Source: Paenibacillus ihumii
GTDB taxonomy: Bacteria > Bacillota > Bacilli > Paenibacillales > Paenibacillaceae
Direction of reading: 5' to 3'
Assembly (NCBI RefSeq): GCF_001403875.1
Contig: NZ_LN884292.1
Coordinates: forward strand, 1-64,000
Length of the DNA stretch: 64,000 bases
This document shows positions 16,430 through 27,690 of the stretch, piece after piece (positions within the stretch are counted from its first letter, which is position 1; the number at the start of each line of letters is the position of its first letter). A program made the position numbers and the translations under genes. The notes below the pieces were generated by a model, which ran no database searches, was not told the origin of the DNA, and saw nothing but the letters and a program-made list of their open reading frames with translations.

Positions 16430-17860
16430 TTACAAAAGCATCCCCGCCAGACGAAAAATGCCTTCATCAATGGCCGCTTCATCTACTTTGGCAAAACCGA
16501 GAATCCATCCTTTTCGATCGCTTTCCAGACAATACTTGCTAAGCGGATATACCCGGATTCCTTTTTCGAGCGCTAAGCTCGTCATGGCTTCCTCGTCAAA
16601 GGAGGGTTCTGCCTCAAGAAGCATATGGAGCCCCGTTTCTACGCCGCTCAATGTGAAGCGTTCGCTCAGACCTGACGTAATGATGGCCTTTGTCATAGCC
16701 TCATGTCTGCGCCGGTATATATTTCGCACTCGTCTCATATGGCGCATGAAATGACCATGTTCGATAAAATGAGTAAGCGTTAATTGCTCCATAATCGGAA
16801 GATGACGATAGGTTAATTCATGGACTTGGGCCAGCTGTCGAATGGCCTCTTTGGGGCCAATGATCGCCGATATCCTTATACCCGGAGCGATCATTTTGGA
16901 AAAACTCATCATATATAGCGTGTTCTGAGGCTGCTGGCTGAATAAGGTTGGAAGCGGATCGCCGCGATATCGGAATTCGCTGTCGTAATCATCCTCCACA
17001 ACCCAAAACCGGCGACCGGCAGCCATGTGCAATAAGTGTTGTCTGCGAGGCTCCGACATAATGACGCCAACCGCGCACTGGTGCGAAGGCGTAACAAACA
17101 CAAGCTTGGACTCAGGGTGGATACGGTCCACGCAAAGTCCGTACTCATCCACCGGAACAGGGGCAACTTGCATACGCCGATACTTCATGGCCATCCAGGC
17201 AGCAGGGAAGCCGGGATCTTCAACGGAAACCGTCTCTCCTTCATGTAAAAGGGCTTGGGCAATCAAATCGATGCTATGCTGTGCTCCTGAGGTTAGCAGG
17301 ATTTGATCGACATTTACATGAACGCCCCGTTCAAGTGACAGATAGCGTTGAATTTGTTCCCGCAGCGGCAGAAATCCATAGGCGTTACCGTAAGCCCAGC
17401 TGTCCAGGCCTGTTTTCGTGGAGGCCTGCAAAAATGATTGCCGCCAATTTCTTTGAAAATAGTCATCCAAATATGGCTCGTGGGGGCTAAAATCGATCTC
17501 TACCTTTTGATTTTTTTTATCTCCGAACCAACTGTGCAAATGGCCGACTGCATCATGTAATAAAGGTAATTCGGGGGGGATGATTCCTTGGACCTCCGTA
17601 TCTTCCGAGGGGCGGGCAGCAGAGATCCACTCGCTAACTCTAGTTCCGCCCCGGCGAGAGGTTACGGTATACCCGCGGCTGAATAACTCCTCGTAAACCG
17701 TCTGTATGGTTGAACGGGAAACTCCAATCAACTGTGCGAGTTCCCGGGAAGGAAGCAGCAGTTCTCCAGGAGGCCATTTTCCGGTTGTAATATTATGGAT
17801 CGCTTGATCCAGCAATTGCTGCCAGATGGGACGTTTATCCCCGCGGTTAACGGTTAGCAT
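16430..17860 (-). CDS. MocR/PdxR-type GntR regulator with aminotransferase-like domain
   Basis: 476 aa. An N-terminal GntR winged helix (LLPSRELAQLIGVSRSTIQTVYEELFSRGY, about residues 35-65) is followed by a linker and a fold-type I aminotransferase domain. That domain keeps the PLP residues: the aspartate-tyrosine of EDDYDSEFRY near 290 and the Schiff-base lysine in SFSK (about K322). MocR proteins use PLP as cofactor or effector and control nearby genes in vitamin B6, GABA, taurine or amino acid metabolism. This one converges with the serA-benE pair and has upstream the same composite motif as serA. GGGGGT precedes the ATG. It probably controls both itself and the serA-benE pair. Confidence 0.9.
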   Translation of the reverse strand: MLTVNRGDKRPIWQQLLDQAIHNITTGKWPPGELLLPSRELAQLIGVSRSTIQTVYEELFSRGYTVTSRRGGTRVSEWISAARPSEDTEVQGIIPPELPLLHDAVGHLHSWFGDKKNQKVEIDFSPHEPYLDDYFQRNWRQSFLQASTKTGLDSWAYGNAYGFLPLREQIQRYLSLERGVHVNVDQILLTSGAQHSIDLIAQALLHEGETVSVEDPGFPAAWMAMKYRRMQVAPVPVDEYGLCVDRIHPESKLVFVTPSHQCAVGVIMSEPRRQHLLHMAAGRRFWVVEDDYDSEFRYRGDPLPTLFSQQPQNTLYMMSFSKMIAPGIRISAIIGPKEAIRQLAQVHELTYRHLPIMEQLTLTHFIEHGHFMRHMRRVRNIYRRRHEAMTKAIITSGLSERFTLSGVETGLHMLLEAEPSFDEEAMTSLALEKGIRVYPLSKYCLESDRKGWILGFAKVDEAAIDEGIFRLAGMLL

Positions 17861-17891
17861 TCGATCTACCCCCAGTATTTCTGTCGAACTA

Positions 17892-17954
17892 TGGATTGTT
17901 CAAAACAAAAAAATATAATAATTTATAGCAATCCATTAATTGATATACTATCAT
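17892..17954 (-). promoter_or_regulatory. Composite motif upstream of the MocR-type gene (copy B)
   Basis: On the plus strand: TGGATTGTTCAAAA (17892-17905), CAATCCA (17929-17935) and TTGATATACTATCAT (17940-17954); the last contains the inverted repeat TGATA-tac-TATCA. Spacing between blocks is 37 and 11 bp, against 38 and 11 in copy A. An AT-rich stretch between the blocks offers -10 candidates for the minus-strand gene. The remaining spacer to 18155 holds only a 13-codon micro-frame (18118-18159). Confidence 0.65.
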
Positions 17955-18117
17955 GGGAATCTTTGCATTTGCAATGCTATTCCTCTTGAAATGGCAAGTG
18001 CCTTTATACCGAAGTGGCATTCGCTGCGGAACCCTGTTATGACTCTCAATAATTATTTATCCAAAAATCCCCACCTAGTGTGTATACTAAATTTGTTATC
18101 AAATGGGAGGGTGGACG

Positions 18118-18159
18118 ATGAAATGGGAGAAGGCAATCCAAACCGCAAAAAGTTATTGA
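18118..18159 (+). other. 13-codon micro reading frame with a good ribosome binding site
   Basis: ATG at 18118 is preceded by GGGAGGG and encodes MKWEKAIQTAKSY before a TGA. A -10-like TATACT lies at 18083. The peptide resembles the first residues of YkvI-type membrane proteins (there typically continuing Y-x-G-T-V-V-G-A-G-F), so it may be the fossil front of a deleted gene rather than a working leader peptide. Low certainty. Confidence 0.35.
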
Positions 18160-18184
18160 CTTAATCGGCTCCAGATGATACTAT
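18156..18184 (+). promoter_or_regulatory. Promoter of tRNA-Pro
   Basis: TTGACT (18156-18161) and TACTAT (18179-18184) are separated by 17 bp, about 58 bp before the mature tRNA. Confidence 0.75.
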
Positions 18185-18241
18185 CTTAGAAGTGACCCAA
18201 AAACAGAGTTGCTAGAAATCATATCATTTCATGCTTGCCGT

Positions 18242-18315
18242 CGGGACGTAGCTCAGCTTGGTAGAGCACCTGGTTTGGGACCAGGGGGTCGCATGTTCGA
18301 ATCGTGTCGTCCCGA
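18242..18315 (+). tRNA. tRNA-Pro (TGG)
   Basis: 74-nt cloverleaf with acceptor arms CGGGACG/CGTCCCG, anticodon TGG in the loop TTTGGGA, and discriminator A. CCA is not encoded. Single-gene transcription unit with its own promoter and terminator. Confidence 0.96.
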
Positions 18316-18322
18316 TATGAAC

Positions 18323-18360
18323 AAAGAAGCAGTCATTCTTCAGAATGGCTGCTTCTTTGT
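18323..18360 (+). terminator. Terminator of tRNA-Pro
   Basis: AAAGAAGCAGTCATTC pairs with GAATGGCTGCTTCTTT around TTCA (one wobble), followed by a T-rich tail. Confidence 0.85.
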
Positions 18361-18427
18361 TTCTGTATATTTCAATTCTCCTTCGGTCACAATAACAGTA
18401 AATATCGACCGATAGAAGGGGATACCT

Positions 18428-19129
18428 GTGAATTTCTTCCGTATCAAAAAGCAATTGAAGCGCCGCTGGAGAAGATGGAGACGCGCCATTTGGACGATCG
18501 GCGGCTGCGGGCTGATTGCCTTGATGGCTTGGCTTGGACTCCTGCTGTCTGACCAAATGGAACGATTAATGGCCAAGGAGCCTATCGCCCTTGAGACGCT
18601 GGGCATGATCCGGGAAGCTGCCGTAGGCACAGCCAAGGAGAACGGGACGGAGCCCGCATGGATCGGGCAATTGCAGCAGAGTGATCAGCGGCGAACCGTT
18701 CGCTTAATCAAGAAGTATGCTTGCGGAGAAGAGAGCTCTGTCCTCGGAACGATGCGTCCAGAGGAAGTAATGGGCTTATACCGGGATCACCCGGAGTGGC
18801 AGGGAAGCATGGATACCCAAGGGGATGTATGGTTTGAGCAGCGCATTGACGAGCTGTCGGAGATCTGTAGAAGGAACGGTTATTTCGGGATCGACCAGCA
18901 AGGCAACCTGAGCTTGTTTGACGGCCCGCCGGACAAAGAAAAGGTGCTTAAAACCTTTTTTCAATTAGATGTAGAAACGATGGAAAGCTCTCTCCCTCCC
19001 GACGTGCTGCTGCATCTGAATCAGGGCATCCGCATTCAGGATTTAGACGAGTATAATAGCGTTCTGTCGACATTTAGCGAATTTGCAGCCGTACCGGCCA
19101 GAAAGGCTATGCAACCAAAAGACGAATAA
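18428..19129 (+). CDS. bofC: BofC-like sporulation protein
   Basis: 233 aa. A basic N-terminus with one hydrophobic segment (about residues 20-42) marks a secreted or anchored protein. The rest fits BofC, a forespore-made intermembrane-space protein that restrains SpoIVB signalling in sigma-K checkpoint control: a YACGEE motif, PEEVMGLYRDHPEW, then the C-terminal domain GYFGIDQQGNLSLFDGPP ... FQLDVETMESSLP. Position immediately before the ruv genes agrees with Bacillus synteny. The GTG at 18428 has AAGGGG upstream. A strong terminator follows. Called from family motifs and position rather than a search. Confidence 0.82.
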   Translation: MNFFRIKKQLKRRWRRWRRAIWTIGGCGLIALMAWLGLLLSDQMERLMAKEPIALETLGMIREAAVGTAKENGTEPAWIGQLQQSDQRRTVRLIKKYACGEESSVLGTMRPEEVMGLYRDHPEWQGSMDTQGDVWFEQRIDELSEICRRNGYFGIDQQGNLSLFDGPPDKEKVLKTFFQLDVETMESSLPPDVLLHLNQGIRIQDLDEYNSVLSTFSEFAAVPARKAMQPKDE

Positions 19130-19152
19130 AGCGTATATACTGTCATACTCAA

Positions 19153-19183
19153 GAGAGGCGTTCATGGGGACGCCTCTTTTTTT
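19153..19183 (+). terminator. Terminator after bofC
   Basis: AGAGGCGT and ACGCCTCT form the stem around TCATGGGG, followed by a run of seven T. Confidence 0.9.
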
Positions 19184-19354
19184 GTTGCCGCAGACAAAGT
19201 TCTACAAAGATTTTCCTCAACAGGTTCGATTATTTTGTTATAATAAGTGAATACATATGTTCGGTTATCCGGGCATAGGCTTCGGTTCCGCAAAGGAGCT
19301 TTCCGAGAAGCAGAAACTATAGAAGCCGTAAACAAACATGGGGAGAGATTGAGC

Positions 19355-19858
19355 TTGCGAATTTTAGGGATTGACCCGGGCATCGCCATCGTCGGTTTCG
19401 GCTTTATTGATAAACAAGGCAGCAAATGCGTACCTGTGCAATATGGCTGCATTCAGACGGAGGCGCACACGCCGGAGGAAGAAAGGCTGCTGCATGTCTA
19501 TGAAGGCATGGTTCAGCTTATCGATAAATACAAGCCCGATGCTGTAGCGTTGGAGAAGCTGTTCTTTAACCGGAACGTGACTACGGCCATGGCGGTCAGC
19601 CAGGCTAGGGGAGTGCTTGTACTGGCGGCGGCGCAGCGTAATCTGCCGATTTCGGAATACACGCCGATGCAAATCAAACAAGCGATGGTAGGGTACGGCA
19701 AAGCGGAGAAGAGACAGGTGCAGGAAATGACGAGAATGTTTTTGAAGCTGCAGGCGATCCCGAAGCCGGACGATGTAGCAGATGCGTTGGCGGTGGCGAT
19801 TTGCCACGCCCATTCCTATACATTAAATTCGAAATTAAACGAGGTACTGAGGTCATGA
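19355..19858 (+). CDS. ruvC: Crossover junction endodeoxyribonuclease RuvC
   Basis: 167 aa, the normal family length. RuvC cuts Holliday junctions resolved with RuvAB. The catalytic acidic residues are in place: D7 in GIDPG, E67 in ALEKLFF, and D140/D143 in PDDVADALA. I start at the TTG at 19355 because GGGGAGA precedes it and the family begins exactly there; the frame is open further upstream but without homology. Stop overlaps the ruvA start by ATGA. Having ruvC joined to ruvAB is worth noting, since Bacillus subtilis lacks canonical ruvC and uses RecU; a Paenibacillus-type genome may have both. Confidence 0.93.
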   Translation: MRILGIDPGIAIVGFGFIDKQGSKCVPVQYGCIQTEAHTPEEERLLHVYEGMVQLIDKYKPDAVALEKLFFNRNVTTAMAVSQARGVLVLAAAQRNLPISEYTPMQIKQAMVGYGKAEKRQVQEMTRMFLKLQAIPKPDDVADALAVAICHAHSYTLNSKLNEVLRS

Positions 19859-20472
19859 TCGATTTTGTAAGGGGCCAGGTGGCTCATTTGGAAAGCGACT
19901 ATGTCGTGCTGGACGTTCAGGGAATAGGATACCGCATCTATTGCCCGAACCCGTATGTCTTTGCAGCCAGGAACGACCAGGCGACAACGGTGTACACTCA
20001 TCATCACGTCCGTGAGGATGCCATATTGCTGTACGGCTTCCCGACTCGGGAGGAGCAGCGGCTGTTCCGCAAGCTGATCGAGGTGTCGGGCATCGGTCCT
20101 CGCGTAGCGCTGGGGATCTTGAGCGGAGGCCAGCCGGATCATGTCGTGGCAGCGATTCAGCAGGAGAATATCTCCTTTCTGACCAAGCTGCCGGGTATTG
20201 GCAAGAAGACGGCTCAGCGCATGATCCTTGATTTGAAGGACAAGCTGGACGGCCTGGGCGGCCCTTCCCTGTTCGACGAGCCGGTGAATATGAAGGAGAC
20301 GGACGGCGGCATGAACCCGGGCTGGCCGGAGGCCAGAGAAGGGCTGAAGGCGCTCGGGTATACCGATGCCGAGCTCGACCGGGTATGGCAGCAGCTTAAG
20401 GATTCGGTCACGCCGGCTGAAGAGGTGGATTCGGTCATGAAAAAAGCGCTCAAGCTGCTGTATGCAGGCTGA
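19855..20472 (+). CDS. ruvA: Holliday junction branch migration protein RuvA
   Basis: 205 aa. An N-terminal OB-fold (MIDFVRGQVAHLESDYVVLDVQGIGYRI), two helix-hairpin-helix motifs (LIEVSGIGPRVALGIL and LTKLPGIGKKTAQRMI, around residues 70-125), an acidic-pin region, and the C-terminal UBA-like domain that contacts RuvB (ALGYTDAELDRVW). RuvA tetramers hold the four-way junction. The ATG overlaps the end of ruvC, indicating coupled translation; ruvB follows after 31 bp. Confidence 0.97.
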   Translation: MIDFVRGQVAHLESDYVVLDVQGIGYRIYCPNPYVFAARNDQATTVYTHHHVREDAILLYGFPTREEQRLFRKLIEVSGIGPRVALGILSGGQPDHVVAAIQQENISFLTKLPGIGKKTAQRMILDLKDKLDGLGGPSLFDEPVNMKETDGGMNPGWPEAREGLKALGYTDAELDRVWQQLKDSVTPAEEVDSVMKKALKLLYAG

Positions 20473-20503
20473 TCTTGGGTGAAGTGGAAGGAGCGAAGTA
20501 GCG

Positions 20504-21511
20504 ATGATGGATGACCGGATCATATCCGCGAATTTGATGATGGAAGAGCAGGCGGTGGAGCTTAGTCTCCGTCCCCGTTATTTAGCGGAATACATCGGAC
20601 AGAGCCGGATCAAGGAGAACTTGAAGATTTATATCGAGGCTGCCAAAATGCGCAACGAGGCGCTGGATCATGTGCTGCTGTACGGCCCGCCGGGGCTTGG
20701 CAAGACGACGCTGGCCAATATTATTGCCAATGAGCTCGGCGTCAACCTGCGGACGACGTCGGGACCGGCGATCGAGAGGCCTGGGGATCTGGCGGCGCTA
20801 TTGACGAATTTGCAGGAAGGGGACGTCCTCTTCATTGATGAAATACATCGGCTGCATCGAACGGTGGAAGAGGTGCTGTATCCGGCGATGGAGGATTTCG
20901 CCTTGGATATTATGATCGGCAAAGGGCCGAGCGCAAGATCCGTACGGCTTGATCTGCCGCCCTTCACATTGATCGGAGCGACGACTAGAGCGGGCCTGTT
21001 GTCGGCGCCGCTCCGCGACCGTTTTGGCGTGGTGAGCCGCCTGGAATTCTATACCGTAGAGGAGCTCAGCTATATCGTCAGCCGCGGGGCTGATATATTC
21101 GGCATTGATATTATCGGGGACGCGGCCGAAGAGATCGCGCTTCGTTCCAGAGGAACCCCGCGGATTGCCAACCGGCTTCTTAAGCGGGTGCGGGATTTTG
21201 CCCAGGTTCGGGGCGACGGCCATATTACAACCGACATTGCCAAGGAAGCCCTGCAAATGCTTCAGGTTGACCCGATGGGGTTGGACCTGATTGACCATAA
21301 AATGCTCCGGGCGATGATCACGAACTTTCGGGGCGGCCCTGTCGGACTGGATACAATCGCGGCTACGATTGGAGAAGAAAGCCAGACGATCGAGGATGTA
21401 TATGAGCCTTATCTGCTCCAGATCGGCTACCTGCAGCGCACACCGCGCGGCAGGATGGTGACTCCGGCAGCTTACCAGCATTTGGGCTTGCCGATGACTT
21501 CTGATTCATAA
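20504..21511 (+). CDS. ruvB: Holliday junction DNA helicase RuvB
   Basis: 335 aa AAA+ motor that drives branch migration with RuvA. Walker A is GPPGLGKTT (about residues 65-73), Walker B LFIDEIHR, sensor 1 LIGATTRAG, the arginine-finger region APLRDRFGV, and a winged-helix C-terminus ([21 protein letters not shown]). Length and order are standard. AAGGAG precedes the start; ATG codons at 20504 and 20507 are both possible. Confidence 0.98.
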   Translation: MMDDRIISANLMMEEQAVELSLRPRYLAEYIGQSRIKENLKIYIEAAKMRNEALDHVLLYGPPGLGKTTLANIIANELGVNLRTTSGPAIERPGDLAALLTNLQEGDVLFIDEIHRLHRTVEEVLYPAMEDFALDIMIGKGPSARSVRLDLPPFTLIGATTRAGLLSAPLRDRFGVVSRLEFYTVEELSYIVSRGADIFGIDIIGDAAEEIALRSRGTPRIANRLLKRVRDFAQVRGDGHITTDIAKEALQMLQVDPMGLDLIDHKMLRAMITNFRGGPVGLDTIAATIGEESQTIEDVYEPYLLQIGYLQRTPRGRMVTPAAYQHLGLPMTSDS

Positions 21512-21558
21512 GAACTGAGAATTAATGGACATTACGTTAACGAGGAGGATAAGAGAGC

Positions 21559-23676
21559 GTGATTAGACATAGCGCGAGACGAGGACAAACAAGCAGGACC
21601 CGCAAATGGGCAGCGGCCTTACTGGCCGCAACTTTGCTGGGCGGCATCTTTCAAGTGCCAACCAGCGCCGATTCGATGCCGGACACGCGAGTACGTGTCG
21701 CCATGTTCCTGGATTCGGGGAGCACTTATAGAGCGGTTGTGCCGGCCGTGACCCTGACGGCGGAATCAGCGTGGCAGGCAGGGCCGCAAACTAACGGCAG
21801 CTTTGAGAGCTGGCTCGATTTCTCTCCGGGCCAGACGGTCCGTTTTAGCGTGGACGGAATTAAAGTCAAAGCGCTGGAGAGCGCAGACTGGCAAACGGTT
21901 TCCGCTGCCATCAAGAAGCTGGAGGGAGGAACGGACAAGCCGATCGCCGTAGCTGCCGAGCAAGCGGGAGGCACGGTATATCAAGTATATACCGGACCTT
22001 ATGCCAGCGAGGAAGCCGCTTCTGCGGCGGCAACGCGCGTAGGCCAGGCGCTTGCCGGACAGCTTGGCGGCGCGAAGCCGTCCGTCCATGGCGGCTACTA
22101 TTATTCCGCAGGCGTCTTCGGCAGCAAAGCGGAAGCGGAGGCTATCCGACAGTCGATCCATCTGCCGGGCATGGAAGTGAAGGTGGCGGTCGTTGGAGCG
22201 AATCAATATGCGGTGTGGGTAGGCGGAGCCGTCAGTGAATCCGCACTGGCCGCGCTGAAGGCCCAGATCGTCCAGCTGCAGCCTCAATTGAGCTTGACGG
22301 CTGTCGATGCCCAAGCTCCCGCGCTTATCGCTTATCGCGACGTTACGGGCGGGGAAACCGCTGCGCCGCAGGCAGTAGACCACTATGCGATCAGCGGCCT
22401 AAATACGAAGCTGATCGTACGGGACAGCGAGGACTCCGTCATTCAGGTAGCCGAGAGATCGGCCCGGAAATATCGCGGCGATTTCGAGATCAGCCGTGTA
22501 AATGGCCAGCTCGCTCTTGTGAATGACGTTCCGCTCGAGCAATATCTGTACTCGGTCGTCGCAGCGGAGGTGCCGAGCAGTTGGCCGCAGGAGTCCTTGA
22601 AGGCTCAGGCCGTCGCAGCCCGGAGCTATGCGCTCTATCATGCGGAAGGCAATAAGTTTAATGTCGCAGGCCTTGTCGATACTACCTTGAGCCAGGTCTA
22701 CAATGGGGTGGATAACGAGGTCGACAGTATTAGACAAGCCGTAGACAGCACGGCCGGCGAGGTTATCAAATCGAATGGGCGGATTGTGGAAGCGATTTTC
22801 TCCTCGAATAGCGGAGGGATGACGGCGGACTCCACCGAAGTGTGGGGCAATCCGAATTCGACGTTCGGCAGTGTACCGAGCGATGGGGACAAGGCGGCGG
22901 AGGCCGGGCTGAAATCCTGGTACCATGTGCTGCTGCCAACGGGGAAGACCGGATACGTCAGGGAAGATCATGTGAAGCTTACCGGTGGAAAGACCGCTGC
23001 AGGCTTGGATAAAATGACGGTTACAGCTAATGGAACAAATGTGCGGCCAATACCGTTAATTCAAGCCGACGTGAGCCCAGTGGGGCAAATGAATCCCGGC
23101 GACCAGGCTGTTGTTCTGGAGGTGGTCGGGGAATCCAGCTCATATTCATGGATCCGCGGTCCTTTCAGCTCGGACGAGCTGTTAAAATCGCTGAAAGGCA
23201 GGATAGCTGGCGAAATCCCTTCACCGATCCTCAACCTGGAGATTGCGCAGCGCGGGCCGTCCGGGCGGGCTACGCAGATCAAAGTCAATGGGCAGATCCT
23301 TGATGTGCGTTACCCGGATTTATTCCGTTCCGCTTTTGGCGGCCTGCCCAGCACGAGGTTTGATATTGCAGCTACCGGCAGGTATACTGTACAGGGCGCA
23401 GGCGGGGCAACGTCTAACGGGACGGCAGCCCCCGGAACATCCATATTGTCTTCAGCAGGCGCAACGGCCTGGAACGGGGGCAGCATGATCGTGATGGGAG
23501 CGGATGGATCAGCCCGGGCGATTGATCAGACCAACCGTTTCCTGTTCGTGGGGCGCGGCAACGGCCATGGATTGGGATTATCCCAATGGGGGGCCAAAGG
23601 AATGGCCGATGCAGGGTATGATTATACAGCCATATTGCAACACTATTATCAGAACGTAACTATCGTTAAGGAATGA
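21559..23676 (+). CDS. Large SpoIID/LytB-domain protein with SPOR-like repeats and SH3-like insert
   Basis: 705 aa. A signal peptide at about residues 15-37 indicates export. Two SPOR-like repeats follow ([19 protein letters not shown] and [20 protein letters not shown], about 135-215). The SpoIID core begins with [37 protein letters not shown] (about 320-360) and ends with [24 protein letters not shown] near the C-terminus. Between these halves lies an SH3-like stretch ([10 protein letters not shown] ... SYSWIRG, about 495-535). SpoIID proteins are lytic transglycosylases acting on denuded peptidoglycan during engulfment. This is far longer than SpoIID (about 340 aa). The GTG at 21559 has GAGGAGG upstream. 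queA follows after 7 bp. Confidence 0.85.
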   Translation: MIRHSARRGQTSRTRKWAAALLAATLLGGIFQVPTSADSMPDTRVRVAMFLDSGSTYRAVVPAVTLTAESAWQAGPQTNGSFESWLDFSPGQTVRFSVDGIKVKALESADWQTVSAAIKKLEGGTDKPIAVAAEQAGGTVYQVYTGPYASEEAASAAATRVGQALAGQLGGAKPSVHGGYYYSAGVFGSKAEAEAIRQSIHLPGMEVKVAVVGANQYAVWVGGAVSESALAALKAQIVQLQPQLSLTAVDAQAPALIAYRDVTGGETAAPQAVDHYAISGLNTKLIVRDSEDSVIQVAERSARKYRGDFEISRVNGQLALVNDVPLEQYLYSVVAAEVPSSWPQESLKAQAVAARSYALYHAEGNKFNVAGLVDTTLSQVYNGVDNEVDSIRQAVDSTAGEVIKSNGRIVEAIFSSNSGGMTADSTEVWGNPNSTFGSVPSDGDKAAEAGLKSWYHVLLPTGKTGYVREDHVKLTGGKTAAGLDKMTVTANGTNVRPIPLIQADVSPVGQMNPGDQAVVLEVVGESSSYSWIRGPFSSDELLKSLKGRIAGEIPSPILNLEIAQRGPSGRATQIKVNGQILDVRYPDLFRSAFGGLPSTRFDIAATGRYTVQGAGGATSNGTAAPGTSILSSAGATAWNGGSMIVMGADGSARAIDQTNRFLFVGRGNGHGLGLSQWGAKGMADAGYDYTAILQHYYQNVTIVKE

Positions 23677-23683
23677 CTTTATA

Positions 23684-25878
<2,195 letters not shown>

Positions 25879-25910
25879 GACGAGCAATAAATATCGAAAG
25901 GGGGATATAT

Positions 25911-26231
25911 ATGTTCCAATTTGCAGCAGCGGCTGCTCCAAATGCAGCTAATCCGATCATTACTTTGGTTGTTCCGTTCGCGATCATGTTTATCGTGTTC
26001 TATTTTCTGTTGATTCGCCCGCAGAAGAAGAAGCAGCAATCACGCAATGAAATGCTGAAGGCGCTCAAGAAAGGGGACAAAATCGTTACGATCGGCGGTC
26101 TGCACGGTACGATTGTATCGCTGACGGATGACACTGTCGTCCTTCTCGTAAATGATGCAACCAAGCTGACTTTCGAGCGCAATGCGATTAGCCATAGCGT
26201 AAATACGGATAAGGCTTCCGACTCCAAATAG
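25911..26231 (+). CDS. yajC: Preprotein translocase subunit YajC
   Basis: 106 aa. One N-terminal transmembrane helix (about residues 18-38) is followed by the family block LLIRPQKKKQQSRNEMLKALKKGDKIVTIGGLHGTIVSL. YajC associates with SecDF-YidC at the SecYEG channel. Good ribosome site (AAAGGGGG). Last gene of the queA-tgt-yajC unit, closed by a terminator 27 bp later. Confidence 0.97.
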   Translation: MFQFAAAAAPNAANPIITLVVPFAIMFIVFYFLLIRPQKKKQQSRNEMLKALKKGDKIVTIGGLHGTIVSLTDDTVVLLVNDATKLTFERNAISHSVNTDKASDSK

Positions 26232-26257
26232 TGGGGCGAGAGCAGTATCTCCATGCA

Positions 26258-26285
26258 AGAAGAGCCTGTGCAGGCTCTTTTTTCT
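26258..26285 (+). terminator. Terminator after yajC
   Basis: AAGAGCCTG and CAGGCTCTT form a 9-bp stem with a 2-nt gap, followed by TTTTCTTT. Confidence 0.88.
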
Positions 26286-26295
26286 TTGCCAATTT

Positions 26296-26691
26296 CTATT
26301 TTTTCTTGTGCAGATTAACTCCGAACATGCCGCCTACCGCACCGATCAGCAGGGCTGGAAGCAGTAAAATGAAATCGCCGAGTCCAGGAGAATTGTCCAG
26401 AGCGAGAAAGCTGATGCATAGAATTAGAATGCCGTACAGCAGACCGGTTAGTGAGCCTTGATACCAGCCCTTTTGTCCAGCGCGCTTTCCCGAGGTGAGC
26501 CCGCCGAATAACAGGGCTGCCGCATGCACGATGTAAATGGGCCATGTGAGATTATGTTCTTCCAGCGAGCCTGACTGGAGCAGCAGGGACAGGATAAGAG
26601 CACCGACCATCATCCATAGGAAGGCATACCATAAGCCGGATAAGGTGGGATGAGCGAGCCGAATTGACGCCAAACGTCGGAAGAAATCCAT
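26296..26691 (-). CDS. TIGR04086/YrzE-like membrane protein
   Basis: 131 aa with four predicted transmembrane segments and a short basic tail (VNLHKKK). Pattern and position (between yajC and the DUF421/spoVB genes) fit the YrzE-type membrane family of Bacillales; its function is unknown. The ATG at 26691 has GGAGG upstream; the frame extends to 26724 without a ribosome site. It points against the operons on both sides. The 225-bp gap to the next gene carries a small inverted repeat CCTGTA/TACAGG at 26744-26762. Confidence 0.75.
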   Translation of the reverse strand: MDFFRRLASIRLAHPTLSGLWYAFLWMMVGALILSLLLQSGSLEEHNLTWPIYIVHAAALLFGGLTSGKRAGQKGWYQGSLTGLLYGILILCISFLALDNSPGLGDFILLLPALLIGAVGGMFGVNLHKKK

Positions 26692-26916
26692 AAATCGTTC
26701 CTCCTGTTCATTTATTATCACCATTGTATGGTCAAGCCTGTAGAATTAGTACAGGTTCCTAAGATATGGCTTAATGGTTGCAGCATGCAGGGGATAAATG
26801 TAAGACTAACCGCTTTTTAAATCAATTGATATTCGTATGGTTATCTCTCCATAGGGTCAGAATATCTGTACGATTGTTTGGTTCGTACTAAAATGAATGC
26901 CACGGAGGGAAACGAT

Positions 26917-27684
26917 ATGACCGCTCATTTCATCTCGCTTGTACTTCGGACGGTGCTGATGTATTTTACGGCATTTGTCGTCATGCGTATTATGGGGAAA
27001 AGGGAGATTGGGGAGCTATCGATTTTCGATTTGGTCATTTCAATCATGATTGCCGAAATCGCTGTATTCGCGATCGAGGATATGAAGCGGCCCCTATACG
27101 ATGGTTTCGTGCCCATGCTTACCTTGCTGCTGATTCAAATCGCAATTGCCCTGCTGTCCTTACGCAGCCGGAGAATAAGGTTCCTCTTTGACGGCAAGCC
27201 CAGCATCATCATCCAGGACGGTCAGATCAACCGGAGAGAAATGAAAAGGCAGCGATACAATCTTGACGATCTGCTCATGCAATTGCGGGCGAATAACATC
27301 GATAATGTGGCCGATGTCGAGTTTGCCGTTCTGGAAACCACCGGGCAATTAAGCGTGAAGACCAGAAGCCAGGGCAGCCGGGGCAGCGACAGCGGAAACA
27401 ACAGCAATCAAGGCGGCGATCCAAAGAGACAGGATTACGGCGAATCGAGCGCATCGGATGGATCAAATACTTCGGTCGTTCCTAAAATCAGATATGAGGA
27501 AATTCCGGTATCTCTCATCATGGACGGCAAGGTTCAGGACCGCAACCTGGAGCAGATCGGCAAAACGAGATTTTGGCTGAAGAATCAGATTGAAGCCAGG
27601 GGTGTCAAAGACTTCAAGGAAATTTTCTTCTGCTCCATCGATCATCAAGGCAAGCTATATATTAATTTAATGCAGGACGAATAA
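26917..27684 (+). CDS. DUF421 (YetF/YrbG-type) membrane protein
   Basis: 255 aa. Three N-terminal transmembrane helices with the signature MRIMGKREIGELSIFDLVISIMIAEIAV, then a cytoplasmic DUF421 domain (GKPSIIIQDGQINRREMKRQRYNLDDLLMQLRANNI), a Gly/Ser/Asn-rich insert at about residues 150-187, and a second DUF421 part. Related proteins in Bacillus (YetF, YdfS) influence germination and stress, but the biochemical role is unknown. GGAGGG before the ATG at 26917 fixes the start. It converges with spoVB with a 6-bp gap. Confidence 0.88.
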   Translation: MTAHFISLVLRTVLMYFTAFVVMRIMGKREIGELSIFDLVISIMIAEIAVFAIEDMKRPLYDGFVPMLTLLLIQIAIALLSLRSRRIRFLFDGKPSIIIQDGQINRREMKRQRYNLDDLLMQLRANNIDNVADVEFAVLETTGQLSVKTRSQGSRGSDSGNNSNQGGDPKRQDYGESSASDGSNTSVVPKIRYEEIPVSLIMDGKVQDRNLEQIGKTRFWLKNQIEARGVKDFKEIFFCSIDHQGKLYINLMQDE

Positions 27685-27690
27685 ATCATA

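Noticed and set aside
19247..19354. 36-codon N-terminal extension of RuvC
   Set aside because: No similarity to the family; the TTG at 19355 has a ribosome site and gives the standard N-terminus with catalytic D7.
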